DNA of 64,000 nucleotides from Parus major (Eukaryota; Chordata; Aves; Passeriformes; Paridae): contig NC_031773.1 in assembly GCF_001522545.3 (NCBI RefSeq), positions 41,616,333 to 41,680,332 on the forward strand, given 5' to 3'. Positions 1 to 12,875 of this stretch are shown piece after piece; the first letter of the stretch is position 1; every line of letters starts with the position of its first letter. A program made the position numbers and the translations under genes. Under the pieces are notes generated by a model, which searched no databases, had not been told where the DNA came from, and saw only the letters and a program-made list of their open reading frames with translations.

Positions 1-1253
1 CTGAGAGAGTTCCATAGATATCTGTATGTAGTGCCTTAGATGGGAATTATTAACTTGTTGTTTTCACTCATCTCAAAACAAGAAACTGAGATGCACTAGA
101 GAGAAAAAAGCCACTGGGAAAAATGAAACATAGTAAATACAAAACATTGCAAAATATTTTGCCCTCAGTCTGGTAAGATCTGCACTAAGAAAATTTGGTT
201 TTAAAGACTAGATTTCCATGGAGTTAGCTATGTATGGGGTAGCTAACACTAATACTATTAATCCTTGATGGATACAAGTAGGCAAACAGAAGGGAGGATT
301 TTTTGTGGTTTACTTTATGTCAACCAGCAAGATTATATAAATTCTCCTGAGGAACCACAGTTATATTTGGCATATCTCCCTCTCCATCAGGGACTACCAC
401 TGAGAGGGGTGCAGCTGGAGAATTTCTGATGCAGTGGTGGGGCCTCTCCAGCTCTGCAACACCTCCTTGTCAAGCCAGGGACAGTCTTGTAAAAGCCCTG
501 TCTCAGCAGAAACCTTCATGGTCTCATGCAAGGTGTGGCATTTCTTCACTTCAGAAAGAACATTTTTCAAATCATAAGTGAATGGAGACAAACTTGCTAC
601 CTGATCATATGAAAACTTGCTACCTGATCATATGACGTGCAAAACAGGAGGGAAAACAAGGAACAGGGACAGCTCTTTGGATTTCAAGATAGGTTTGGAG
701 GGATACTATGTGAGGCAAGGGAGGAAGGAAACAAATGCAGTTACTTCAATGTACCTTTTTCACTGCATCTTGTGCCTGCTACCTGGTGAATTTGTTGTCC
801 TCTCCCTTTCTCCTACCTCCAGCATTTTGATTACCAGCTCCTGAAATGTTACCATAGTCAGATCCTCACCTGACATCTCTCTCTTTTTCTCAACATAAGA
901 ATTCTGAACATCTTTTGCACTGATCAAACTTTTCAGTTTTTTCTGAATTGTATAAGACAATTCCACTGGCTTCTATGTAGTTACTCCAAGTTACACAAGA
1001 TGGGAATTTGAGGAAAAAAAATCCACATTACTATGAAAGCATAAATTTTTCATTTTAAGTTAATGTGGCTACTAGGTAAATATCAGTCTTTTAACATGAA
1101 TGTGGACAACTGTCAGGTCTAAGTGTCAATGTGCTAACAGTCTAAACGGTACTATTTTTTCAGACTAGTTCATCTATTATTTCGGATACTTGCATTAACC
1201 ATCAATATCTAGTCTGTGATAAACATTAATGAATATGTGCAGATTTAACTCAC
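1..1253 (-). other. LUM: LUM intron 2 (partial)
   Basis: Begins with the GTGAGT donor at 1253-1248 and runs off the left edge. The stretch at about 380-560 is somewhat richer in GC but gives no recognisable coding or repeat match. A 23-bp direct tandem duplication lies at 590-635. No further exon is visible. Confidence 0.8.
590..635. repeat. 23-bp tandem duplication
   Basis: Two adjacent perfect copies (590-612 and 613-635) beginning AAACTTGCTACC, inside LUM intron 2. It looks like a simple recent slippage or duplication event. Confidence 0.9.
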
Positions 1254-2130
1254 TGTTAATTTTGTTGACTTGGAGGTAGAAGTTTTCCAGGTTCTCACTG
1301 ACAGTTGGAATGCTCTTCAGCTGATTGAAGGAGAGATCCAACTCAACTAGAGATGTGATGTTGAAGACATTACCTGGTATTCCAGAATCTGTTAATTTAT
1401 TGTGGGATAAACGTAAATATTGCAGGGCTTTAAAACCTTGGAAGTACTCATCGGGAATATTGGAAATTTGGTTATTATCAAAGTACAGCATGAGCAAGGA
1501 GTGAGGCAGTCCTGTTGGGAGCTTTGTAAGTTGATTGAAGCTTAAGTCAAGATACAAAAGTGAATTCAGGCCTTTAAAAGCCCCAGAAATAGAATCTGCT
1601 TTCAGCTGGTTGTTCTGGAGGTGAATGACAGTCAGATTCATCAGCCCCTCAAATGAACCAGGACTGACTTTTGTGATCTTGTTGTGACTTAATTGCAGGT
1701 CATCGAGTGTTTTGGGAAGTGGTCCAACAGCTTCAGTCAAATTGTTGTAGTTAATGTGAAGTTTCTTCAGGTTCTTTAGTTTAGAGAAGACTCTTCCCTT
1801 AATTTTTGAGTTTTCCAAATGGTTGTGATCTAGGATCAACCACTGTAGGTCTGTTACATTGTCAAATGCGTTCTCTTCAATTCCTTCAATCATATTGTTT
1901 CGAAGATAGAGGTATTTTATTCCACTTGGTACAATTGGAATTTTTTTCAGCTTAAGATTGTCACAATACATGGCAGTAGGGTAGCTTAAAGGACAATTAC
2001 ATTCTGGGGCACAGACTGCTGCAGATGGCCCAAAAGGGTCATAGCCATAATCATCTCCAGGACCGTATTCATATTGGCAAAAAATGCCACTAATCAACAG
2101 CAGAAAGACAGGTAGGGAGTTTAAAGTCAT
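1254..2130 (-). CDS. LUM: Lumican, main coding exon (exon 2; residues 1-292, C-terminus outside window)
   Basis: Keratan-sulfate SLRP secreted into the matrix, where it binds collagen fibrils and regulates their diameter and spacing. Seen: start ATG at 2130-2128; hydrophobic signal peptide of about 18 residues (MTLNSLPVFLLLISGIFC); a tyrosine-rich acidic stretch at residues 20-30, typical of lumican tyrosine sulfation; N-cap cysteines C40, C44, C46 and C56; then about ten leucine-rich repeats. Four N-glycosylation sequons are visible: N91 (NVT), N130 (NLT), N165 (NLT) and N257 (NIT), which in lumican carry N-linked keratan sulfate. The exon ends at 1254 in phase 1 at an A|GTGAGT donor. Open frame past 1254 is intron. 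The remaining roughly 50 residues, with the C-terminal cysteine ear, lie beyond the left edge. The 15 codons before the ATG in the same frame are 5' UTR and intron. The identity is firm. Confidence 0.97.
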
Positions 2131-2150
2131 CTTTCTAACGTGTCTTGTTC
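2131..2150 (-). other. LUM: LUM exon 2 5' UTR and splice acceptor
   Basis: A pyrimidine-rich stretch ending CACCATACAG on the minus strand places the acceptor AG at 2152-2151. Twenty non-coding bases then lead to the ATG, which has A at -3. No upstream ATG lies in this short segment. Confidence 0.8.
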
Positions 2151-5138
2151 CTGTATGGTGAAAGGGAATAACCAAGACTTTAATTCTTTATCTCTTTCAG
2201 CAATATTTAAATTTTTCCCATGTAAAAATTATAATTAAAAACTAATTACAGTTCCTATTTAAGGTTTTTAATTAAGAACAAAATATTGGGCTTTTAGTAT
2301 TACATTGTAACTGCTATATTACTTCCCCTGTCTTGTGTAATCTTCCTTTGTAATGCAAAATTTCTGGCCATTTTGCAGTTGTAAGTAAAACTCTCTTTAT
2401 ATCATTCTGCATTCATTGATTAAGTCCAAGAAAGATGATGAGGTACAAGGGTTTTAAATTTGCCACAGAAGATTTCAGTTTTGCTGAAGGCCATGTTCAG
2501 AGGCAGTTCCACCATTTAAACTCTATCAAGTGTTCCTAATGTGCTGAATTGTCTCATATCTAAACATGTGGCTATTTGACTTAAGTTTGGAAGAGACAGG
2601 GAAGTTAAAAGTGAGGGTAATGCTCTCATGCATTGTGTGCAGCTTGAAAGATCCTTTTCTCATGGATTATGTTCTGTAAAGCATGGTCCACTAAGTTTCA
2701 TGGCCACCTAAAGAATGAACTAATAGAAATATAAAGCATATTATTTTTAGCATGACAAACAACCAGTATTGCATATGTGTGCAGTGGACCTGAAATGACT
2801 GAATCTCAGGTAGTGAAAATGTTCTTGCAAATTCTCTATACAACAGAGGTGTTTGTTACGTTTTATTCTAAATCAAGTGACCAATAAAACATTGGGTTCA
2901 CTAGTCAGTCTTTCAGTTCACATACAGAAAAAGGACATTTGGTGTCCTTGGGGATGTTTGTGATTCAGTATAAGTGGGGTCACTTTTTAAGGCCATAGCT
3001 TTCTCATCAGTACTCTGCAAGTTGCCAATTAATCTATGAAGACTAGTATCTTGATTGTGCCTCCCACTGGCTAGATAGATGTTCTGCTGGAAAAGTAGCT
3101 CTAGAATCAATAAATCCAGTGAGCTTACTTTGATTTTCACCAGTGAAAAACAAGGCAGGCTGCAAGTGCTCAACTACTGTTCAGACAGTGAGAGGATTAA
3201 GAAAATCCTTAAAACCCTTTTTCTCTTAAGGAATTTCAGAAAGTATGTGAAGTCTGCAAACAGACCACAACATTGATCTCAGATCTGGGCAATCTTCCAG
3301 CAGAGTAAGCTAGTCTTTCTATTGGAATTGTTACACAGTAGACTTAATGTTAAAGTGCAGGGCCATAGCTACATTTTCCCTAATTCTAAACGTCTTTGCT
3401 TCTATTGACTTCTTAAAAGCCACGTCATATTCTAGTGAGATAACAATCTCATTTAGGCAGGGCCTATTGATCTCATGCAGTACAGCACAAAGAATTTGTA
3501 AAAAATATTCTTATGTTACCTCCACTCAATAACCCATAAATTCCCATTGCTAGATATTAAGCTGCTGTTCCCTGAGAAAGGAATCTGATTTCATATCATC
3601 TCCATGGCCCCATCACATTTACCTAATTACAAACCCTAGGATAATCATCGAGATATTAGTTGTCAGTGTAATTTTCTTTGCCTGTCTTTCATTACTGCAT
3701 GAGAACATGCAACATGAACATGAGCTCGACCTTTAGTCCCCTGCTGGAATGAATAAGTACAGCTCATCTGAAAGCAAGGACTGCAGTAACACATTTAATC
3801 TCAAAATCTGGTCCTATTTAGGTACTAAACATTAAAGAAAGGAAATCAAACACTTCTGTATTCAAAGTATAAAAAGAGTATAATGAAATCCTTGGATAAC
3901 ACTCTCTGGTCTGATGGTGACATTTTTTACACACCTCCTTAATTTTATAGTTTTAAAATAACATAGACATTTTAAATTCAAATTCTATTTTTCTTCTAGT
4001 TTCAAATGGTATTTGTAATGTTAAGTTTCATGACTGATATCATAGTCTTACAGTCCTTTAAATAGTGTACAAATCTTTACTGCTCTGCAGAACCCTGGAA
4101 ATAATTAAAATGTTAGATAGCAAATGTTTTGAATTAATTTATATAATTTTTTTTAGAATTTATGTGACAATTCTGTAGTTCAAGGGCATATGGTCATGTG
4201 TGTGACATAAAATAGTGAAGTAAATAGGAAATTTATTTAACTTGTTTTATTCATGCATTTCTCATTCAGGCAGCTGAATGTTTTGCTGTCAGAAGTGTAA
4301 AAGGTTAATAGATCATGCTTGCTTGTTGCACTGAACTGCATGAATCCAAAAGATAAGATCAGAATACATTCTTAGATGTTTATCTTACAACATAAACATG
4401 CTTTAACTGAATGTCTGTGCCTGTTCTAAGCAGTTGTGTTGCAAAATACCTGTGAAAATATTTGTGAAATTGCTCAGGAAACTTGCCAAAACATGGTAAA
4501 TCCATGATTTTGGGAAATGCATGCTATATTAGTCTAGAAATTCTATTCAAACTATGACCTTGTCTGTATTTCCTTAATCATTAAGTTATTGTGAAGCAAA
4601 ACAAATGTAAAATTAAGACTCAATCAATATTAATTCTGTGGCTTATATTCTTACACAGTTTGCAAAAGATTATATTTTTAAAAGCTTACTAGTCTATTTA
4701 AAATGGGCTTTAAAATTAAATGCAAATTTAAAAATACCTACTGTTTCCCTCTCATTGTTTATGTGATTAATTACTTAGACATCAGGATATGTTGTCTTTT
4801 TGTAGAATGAAGTAAAATGGTTAGCAAATGGGTTTTACAGAGCTCTCACTAATATTATGAATGAAAAAGTAAACAGTGAGTACTCTTACAAACTTCTTTG
4901 TACTGTATGTCAAATCTTATTCCGATGCAGAACAAATCAGACTGTAAAAAATTGCAACACTGATGTACAAAATATGTGAAGCTGTTTTAAGGAAACTGAG
5001 AAAGTGAATCGACTAAGCGACTGTTGATTTGTGCTCAATTTACAAATTGGCAAACTTATCCTGTCATGTTTTCACATTCCCATTGCAGCTACGTTTAAAC
5101 AGCTGAACACTACGGTTAAAGCATGCAGCAGCACTTAC
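2151..5138 (-). other. LUM: LUM intron 1
   Basis: About 3 kb of AT-rich DNA between the leader donor (5138) and the coding-exon acceptor (2151). Short ORFs on either strand show no recognisable domain. I see no repeat element or RNA gene. Confidence 0.75.
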
Positions 5139-5262
5139 CTTACTGCCTTCAAGCTGCTTTCCTTAATTCCCAGAGCAGATGCAATAGGAGACTGTATCGA
5201 CCAATATATGCTCTAAACAGTGTCAGGAGGTAAAAGTCTGCCAGATCCTCTGTGTAACAAGA
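5139..5262 (-). other. LUM: LUM exon 1 (non-coding leader), 5' end approximate
   Basis: On the minus strand an AAG|GTAAGTG donor falls at 5139/5138. The roughly 120 bases before it contain blocks I recall from the human LUM 5' UTR, including GGATCTGGCAG, TCCTGACA, GCATATATTGG, GCATCTGCT and GAAAGCAG in the same order. Lumican has a non-coding first exon, so this fits, giving an intron 1 of about 3.0 kb. The start is set only by where the resemblance fades (about 5262). A run of 12 T on the minus strand just upstream is the only core-promoter-like feature; there is no clear TATA box. Confidence 0.75.
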
Positions 5263-5749
5263 GGGGAAAAAAAAAAAGCCCTAGTCACGCTGTTCTCTGA
5301 AGCTGCTATGTCATCATGGTGATCTTGTGGTGTGGCATGTACAAAAATACAGCTCTCTAATGAAGTGCAGGTGGATACCATATTTTGTACAAGGACAACC
5401 CATCTGTTCCTCCTGTGGGATCAGAGAATGATATTTCACAAACCTGAGAAAGTTAAAAAAACATAGGTTTATACAAGAATTTTTTTTTTGTAGTTTTGAA
5501 GGAAAACATGTTAGATTGTAAAACAAATTGCAAACAGGCTTTTGTTTTCCAACTCATTTTATACTGCTAGACATGAGCTAACACATAGCACTCAGACCTC
5601 AATGCTGCTGTTCTTCTTCAGCCAAGTGACTCATTCATTTTTCTGCCTTTTTCTTTAACTGTCTTATGACCACAGTAAAATATCCTTAATAAAAACTTTA
5701 GTCTAAGGATCAGATTCAAAAATTATCTTTGAATCATACCGTTTTCCAC

Positions 5750-5832
5750 ATTACATACTGAGTTCAAAGATTACATACTTGAGTTCAAAGATTACATACT
5801 TGAGTTCAAAGATTACATACTTGAGTTCAAAG
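5750..5832. repeat. 21-bp minisatellite, four copies, each with a TCF/LEF-like core
   Basis: Four head-to-tail units (5750-5769, 5770-5790, 5791-5811, 5812-5832) of ATTACATACTTGAGTTCAAAG; the first unit lacks one T. Each contains TTCAAAG, which fits the WWCAAAG core bound by TCF/LEF factors. The array lies about 0.5 kb upstream of the LUM leader. The repeat structure is certain; any regulatory role is inference. Confidence 0.95.
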
Positions 5833-8800
5833 ATTCTTCTGCAAATCATTGGAATTGATTTGGTCTGGAAATTTTCTTTGGTGGTTGAATGTATGTTTGT
5901 TTAATAAAAACACATCCCAGGAATGGGTTTTGAGCAGTTACTGTAAACTCACTTCATACATTTGTTCATTTTGCACTTACAGCTTCCTCCTGCTTTTCAG
6001 AATCTGGAACTACTCAGCTTTATGTTGTCTGTTTCTTATTCCATGGATGTAGTTCAAGAATGCATCTTAAGGCTTGGATGAGATGTTACTTTCACCAGGC
6101 AATGTCAAAAAATAATATATTAAGAAAGTAACAGTTTTAAGAGGATTTAATGCTTCCATAAGAACTTTCCCTTATCTCTAAATGGAGAATTTCTTCCTTT
6201 TTATGAGAACAATATTTTTTTTTAATAGATTTGGGTAGGGACAAATGTCAAATGTGCATATAGAAAGCATGCACAAGCCATTTTAAAGTGTCTTGTGTGT
6301 TTAATTGCATTTGACTGTAATTGCTGGGGGTAGAAATTCGGGGATTTTGCCCATATTCCACTTACTATCTTTATGAAAAGTTGTGGTGCAGAATGTGTCT
6401 GGGCTGGAGACAGTTACCTGAAGAGGAGCCTGGATGTGAGATTCTCCCAAAATTTGCTGCTGATACACCTCAGTCTCCACAGCAGGGAAGGTTACTGTGA
6501 GCAGGGAAAAGCCAGTGTCCTTCACCAAGAACAGGAAAGACAACAAACACTTACAGACCTCTGTGCTTCTGCAGTGCTCTAATTAGCAAACAAATTTGCT
6601 CAACACAGAGTGCCATGTACCAGTGCAGCCCCCAGGGAGGGAAGGTTATGCTTTTGGTGTTCTGACATCACGCCTGTCTCCCTGGTGTGGGAGAACCATT
6701 TCCACACTGAGAAACACATTGGTGACAGATCATTACTACTTGAATGGTGCCAAGAATTGAATGTGAAGCAGTGGGATTACAATAGTGGATTAATCCAAGT
6801 GGAAAACTGCATGGTATCAGGACTAGAAATGTAGAAATGGACAAAGCTGCTGTTGTTCTGCATGTGGACAAATGGAGACCAGATGGAGTTTCTCATGCAC
6901 AGAATGATATTTATCTGAAAAATACTTCATTAGCTTTAGTTGACCAAGGAAACCTCAACTGTGACTTGACTGCAAATGTAGCAACAAGCAGCAGCACTCA
7001 GCAAGAGATCAGTTGGAATAAAAAAATATTTTTCATACAGGAAGATAAACCTTTAAGACAATATCTGGATTTGCTCTGTGGAAGAACATATATCAAGGTG
7101 AGAAATGGAGGATAATATTTGTAAAGAGAGTTTTAAAAATCACAGGAAAGGCATTAATTGTGCTTTTTCTGACTATAGATTTGTTTTGAAGGACAAGCCC
7201 AATATTATGATAAATAAATATATATTTTGAACTCTCAGTAACAGGTAGTAGTTTTGCATTTGCAGTACAAATAGAATTGAACATTGACTGCAAGTACAGG
7301 ATAACCCAGGCATAGTATGCTTTTGGCACATTTGTATTTATGAACCAGTTTTTCTGTATATCAAGTGTACATCCTTTTTCTCCTTCTGACAACAGAAATG
7401 CAAAACATGCATATCTTTATAGATTACAAATCTTATTAAGCAAACTGATGATATTTCAAAATTAACATATGGTAAAAGCTTGGGTCACATAAAGTTCAGC
7501 TGAGACTTGTTCATAGATTTAGTTCCTGTCTTGCTGACTGTTTTACATTAGCTATGGAAATTACACAGTCAAGATGAAAAATCACATGCCTTCCAAATTT
7601 AAGATGTAAACCAATAGATTTTCCTCCCTTTTTAATAATATTTTTACCATGTCTCCAATCTGATATTTAATAATGTCCCTTTGTTGTCATTTTTATGCTT
7701 TTCCTTATCTTACTATCCTGACTCGTGAAGCTCTCACCTTATAATGGTTATAAAACCTCTCTGTTTGGGAGAGCAGGTAGGTACTACAACTCAGAAAATG
7801 AAGGTACTGCTTCTTCTGCAAGAATGGGACTGTGGTTGGGTGATTCCTTTCTTTCTGGCCCTATTTTGTGTTCTTTTGGTAGCTCTCAGAAGTCATTAAC
7901 CAGCATGTGAACAAAGTCTAGCTAATTTTCAAGGAAACACAAAATAATATGTAAATTCCCCTATGTCATCTAAACCGTAATCTGTTTATGAACATGCTTC
8001 ACACTGATGATGTCAGGACATATTAATATATCACAATTACAGCTACTGTGCTCCAGTTTCTCTTCAAAGTTAGTTTTCTTTTGTACCTTATTTCTTCATA
8101 TTTCTTTGGTGGGAAAAATTATTAAAAGCTATTATAATCTAATTTTATTTTTCTTGTGATATATAAATAGAAATATTTCTTTTATTTGATCCAAAGCTCC
8201 TTTGTTTGTTTTTTTTTTTAAAATTCATATTTTCATGGCTGGAGATGGCCAAGTCTAACAGGTTGTAATGAAAGAATCTGAAAACAGAACTCACTGCAAG
8301 TGAATTACCAGTTTGCACTGGTTGAGATCTAGCCATCAAATATTGTCGAGTTACTGTGTCACCATTTTGTTTCTACACTCATCAGTGATATCCTTTCTGC
8401 TTTTTGTCTCTTGCAAAACCGCTTTCCTTATAACTTCTCTGCACTTCTGCATAAGAGGAAGTGCCTCCCAATGTATTTCCATTTAATAGACTCAGTTTCA
8501 GGTTACTGAAACTTAATTTTATCTTAATTAACTGCTGCTTTGTTTTCATCTTAAACCTGTGCACACATCTGGTGCACAGAACCAGGAGATTTGGGTTCCC
8601 AATATAAGGAGTACTTTTGCCATGGGAATATATAGCTCCAGAAAAATTCCTCGTGGAACTTCTCACACTGTCACCTAAAATGAGCAGTGAGGTTTTTCCG
8701 CTGATCACTCAGAACTTAAACTAAATATTCCTCTCAAGATGAAATGAAGGTTAGCTCATTTTATTTGGCTACCTGAAGCAGGGGTTAAGAAACCTCCATT

Positions 8801-11800
8801 AAGGGGAAAGGTTGTACCATGGACACCATGCAGCAAGCCACTTAATTATAAAGAGGTAACACATGTTTGTACATGACATTTTGTATGTCTCTAAATAGTG
8901 CATATACAGCCTGTTAGCCTATACATAGTAAATAAACAAAAATATGACATTGGCACAAATTTTCAGGAACAATTAGTTAAATATTTCTGTAAAGTTCTGC
9001 AGCATTTTGAAAATATTACTGAAGGCTGACTCATATTTAGTGAGTTCCACTACAAACAATTCAGTTCCAGATTCTGGAGGATGTAGGTGCTTATTTTTTC
9101 ATCTGAAAACTTCCATTCCTCCTAATTGAAATTTTATTTTTTCAGCCTCTACACTGGACTTACATATTAAATGGAAAGTGTTAGAGCACATACTATAAGC
9201 ATTACAAAATTTGTGGTGATCCAAGTCCTTCTTTTCCTTTCTCCTAAAAAGGAAATACCAGCTTTGGAAACTTACAAAAATGGTAATAGCGTTACAACTT
9301 ATTAGCAGACCGCAACAGATATTTTAGTTGAGCATGATTTTTTGTTTTTGTCCTTCTGAAAGACTGCTCACTGTTTTGCTTCAAACTTGACAGTGCCTAT
9401 ATTCTACTACTGTTATCCATCTCTCTGTTGTTTTTCAGGCTGCTTTTGGTTTGATTCAAATTGTCAACAGCAAAATTTCTTTGAGTTGATCCAAAGTCTG
9501 ATCAAAGCTTTTTTATGATGAGGACTAAATGTGAAGGCAAGAGTCTGTTATTAAACCAGACCATTTAATATACTCTGTATGTTTTGGCATAGCATTTAAA
9601 ATCTGCTGATCCATGGAGAAAAGAAAATTAGGTGGCCTTGGAACGTGAGACAATTCAAATGATTCCTAATGTAAAGAATCCAGGAGTATTTCAAGAATCT
9701 TTTGAATTTGCAGGTATTTGTAACTTGTGGTTACAAGTAAAAATTATAGCAGCATCTCTGTATTTCTGTATTTTGCAAACAGTACAGGTAATTTATGGAA
9801 AAGGATGAGTTGGACTTAGCAAACATGGTTACTTCACCACCTATTATTTGTATATGCTAATGCTGTACCAACATAGACCTGCTTTGAAAATCATTGGGTG
9901 TTAAACACCTTCCCAAAATCTAAGCATTAACAATGTCTGCTCGCATTCAGATCACTACAGCCTAAGGTCAGAGGGGATGTTAAATCATCTGGATTTTGCT
10001 GTACAACCAGAATATAGCATTTGGCCTTCTGCTAGTATATATGACCATGGACTTAAACAGATCCACTGAGTCATAAATCATCTTTGCCAAGAAGGTGGGA
10101 CAGTTTGGGAGCCACACAATATGCAGCTTTTAAGAATACTGCCCAGTGTTATTTCTAAAATGACACACCTTGGATAACTACTGCAACAACAGTAGATGCT
10201 TCTACCAAGTTTAAAACCTCATGAACAACTAAAGCTTGGTAGATAATATCTACCATATCATTGGCTACCTATTAGTATCTATTCTGACATTAGTTGTCAC
10301 TTAGTTCATTAACACCTGAATGCTGCATGAGATTTTTACATTCTTTTTTCCCTAGGACTGGTGGCAGGTTAATAGACTTGAGGTAGAGGCAGCATCTATC
10401 CTCTTAAAATCCATGACCAGTAACACCACATCAGTGTTCTGGTATTCCCAGGCTCATGAAAATGGACTGTAAATGAACCAAACACATCTTACATGTCTTC
10501 CTGAGATCTTTAAGTACAAACTATCATGACAACCAAATCTAAAAGTATTTCTCACTCAAAAACATTTTGGTTGGTTTTCTTTTCCCTTTAGAAAGAACAT
10601 GATATAACAAAAATATATCAGTCTGAAAAAGCATAAAAATTTCCAAATGCAGAAAACAATGATTATTTTTGTTCATATTCCATTGCCAGCCACTGTCTTG
10701 TGTGTCTTTAGTTGTACTTCTATGAAACTACTAGAATTTCTTTTCCTCATCAAAATCTCCATGTTTTTCCAACTATCTTCTGCCATGCTGTCTGTGGATC
10801 TGTCACTGACATGTACAGTGCAACTGTTTTATTTTTTTCCTTATTACCAATATGTATAGGGATTCTATTATTTAATCATAACCTTTCTTCTTTTCTTCAT
10901 GTCTCATAATTCATTTTTCCCTTTCTACTTATATATTACTTTTTGAATGAAAAAAGGCAAGTTATGGTTAAAACTGTCCTTTTTTGGGTGTTATATCAAG
11001 AAGCAAGGTGTATTTGAGGACACAGTCTTAAATTTAATTAAAATATAAGTATTTTTATTTTTCTTACAATTTTTCCTTCCAGACGAATTTGTTCATCCCT
11101 TTCCTGTTTGGAGACAGTGAATTCCTCTGAAAGACTGGCTGGAAATATGCTTTTGGCCATATTAAATGGTCAGCTCTGGCAACCACAGATTCCAATCCAG
11201 TGATTTAATTGTCTTTATTTTTTTATAGGGAGATCCAGAGTGGATTAAGCTCATGCTGTATGAAACACCTTTTGTTTTAGGAATTGTGCAGTGTTGAGAA
11301 GCTCTACTAATGCTTTACTACAGGCCACATGGCACTGCTGAAATCATCTCACAAAATCAAATTTCCCATTAGAAAACTATTTTTTAAAAGCTACTTGACC
11401 TTATATCTCACTAAGATTGCCTCCACTTCTCACATCTGCAGGATGCAGACTATCTATTATTATAAATGGTGTGTGATGTATCTGACATTTTGGTCCTGAG
11501 AGACAGCAAACACAGGTGTCTACGAGTGTGATAGGAGTCCAGGCACTCCTCAGGATCAGTGGGCATGTAAAAAACAGTTGTGGAGCCTGGGGAAAGGTTC
11601 AGCTCCCCACCATAGACACAATAACAGTATTCACTTACCTAAAGGCAGTACCATCCAGTACTATATGAGAGGCTCTCAGGTGTCCCGCTCACTTTTATAG
11701 ATTATGGGAGAGGACTTTACCTCTTGTGCCCTTCTCAAATGGTAGCTGATGGCAAGGCAAAGAACTTCACAGTGCTTAATAGCAAGACATCAGCATTTAG

Positions 11801-12847
11801 GCAATTGCCTGTGCTCAAGGGGTTTCAGTCAGGTGGTGGAAAGACATCTTACTGCCTCTGACATGCCCTGGGCTGTACAGCACAGCCAAGGGCGTCTGGC
11901 TACCGTGACTGAAGATTCTGAGGAGATCTGTCTTGTCCTGAAGTAGCAGCAGGATGCCAGGTACTTATAAGCAATCCAGAATGATATTAGACACTTATCT
12001 TTTGAAACCTAAATTGTGCCCTTGGGGCTCCAGTCCAGGAAATAATCAGTCTCCTGAGAAATAGTCTCACTTTGTGTAAACTGCCTGAATAGTATTCTCC
12101 AACAATTTTCTCCAGAGTCTTCTCTTAGCTGTGTATTCAGCAGAATATCTGCAATGAAATGTCACAGAAATAGAGCCAAGCAAAATGGGATGTACAAGTC
12201 TGGAAGCAGTCATGATCTATTAACCCACAGGTATTTTCCGTTTTCTTACCACCTCTAAAGATCACAGTAGTAAAAAAGCCAAAATAAGCAATTCTCTGAA
12301 AGGCCAAATAAAAACTTAGAGGACAATTTTCTGATTCCATTAGACCATCACCTGCGGCCTCACTGAACAGTTTTCTTTTTTTTCAGTCAAGCAAAGCTTT
12401 TCATATATAACTGTATAAGTCATATACATTGGAAAGGAGAGAAACTATTTAAGACATTTTGTGTCACAGGTGTTCATAAACTTATTTTGAATGGACACAA
12501 ATGTTCTTAAGGTCTCAGCTGATCTCCATCCAACTCAAGAATGGCCCAGCTGCACTAACTTTTCCCTCATCCTGCAATGTGTTAAGGAGAATTAAACATT
12601 TCCCTATTAAACCTATCCACCTCCCATAGATTTCAGACCTCTGTCTACTTAGCCTAACTCTTTTTTCCACTCTGTATTTTTTCAGACTTCAGCAAGCACC
12701 TAGAGATTTTATTTTGATAATTCATTTTCTGTGTATCTTTATAAATGTGTGTCTGGTTATGAAATGGTAAACTGAATTGGACCAAAAACTAGAAACAGTG
12801 TCTGGCCCTTTAGCTTCTCAGTAGACCTTTTAATGTTTTCATAACAT

Positions 12848-12875
12848 TATATATATATATATATATATATATATA
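12848..12875. repeat. (TA)14 microsatellite
   Basis: An uninterrupted TA dinucleotide run of about 28 bp in intergenic DNA. Confidence 0.95.

Noticed and set aside
1..1000. Search for the last LUM exon or the start of KERA at the left edge
   Set aside because: No sequence encoding the lumican C-terminal cysteine ear or a keratocan signal peptide was found on the minus strand here.
1195..1253. Continuation of the LUM frame past the exon end
   Set aside because: The A|GTGAGT donor at 1253 and the unrelated residues after KIN show this is intron read-through.
2131..2175. Fifteen in-frame codons upstream of the LUM ATG, giving a longer N-terminus
   Set aside because: A splice acceptor ends at 2151, so part of this is intron, and the hydrophobic signal peptide starts at the 2130 ATG as in other lumicans.
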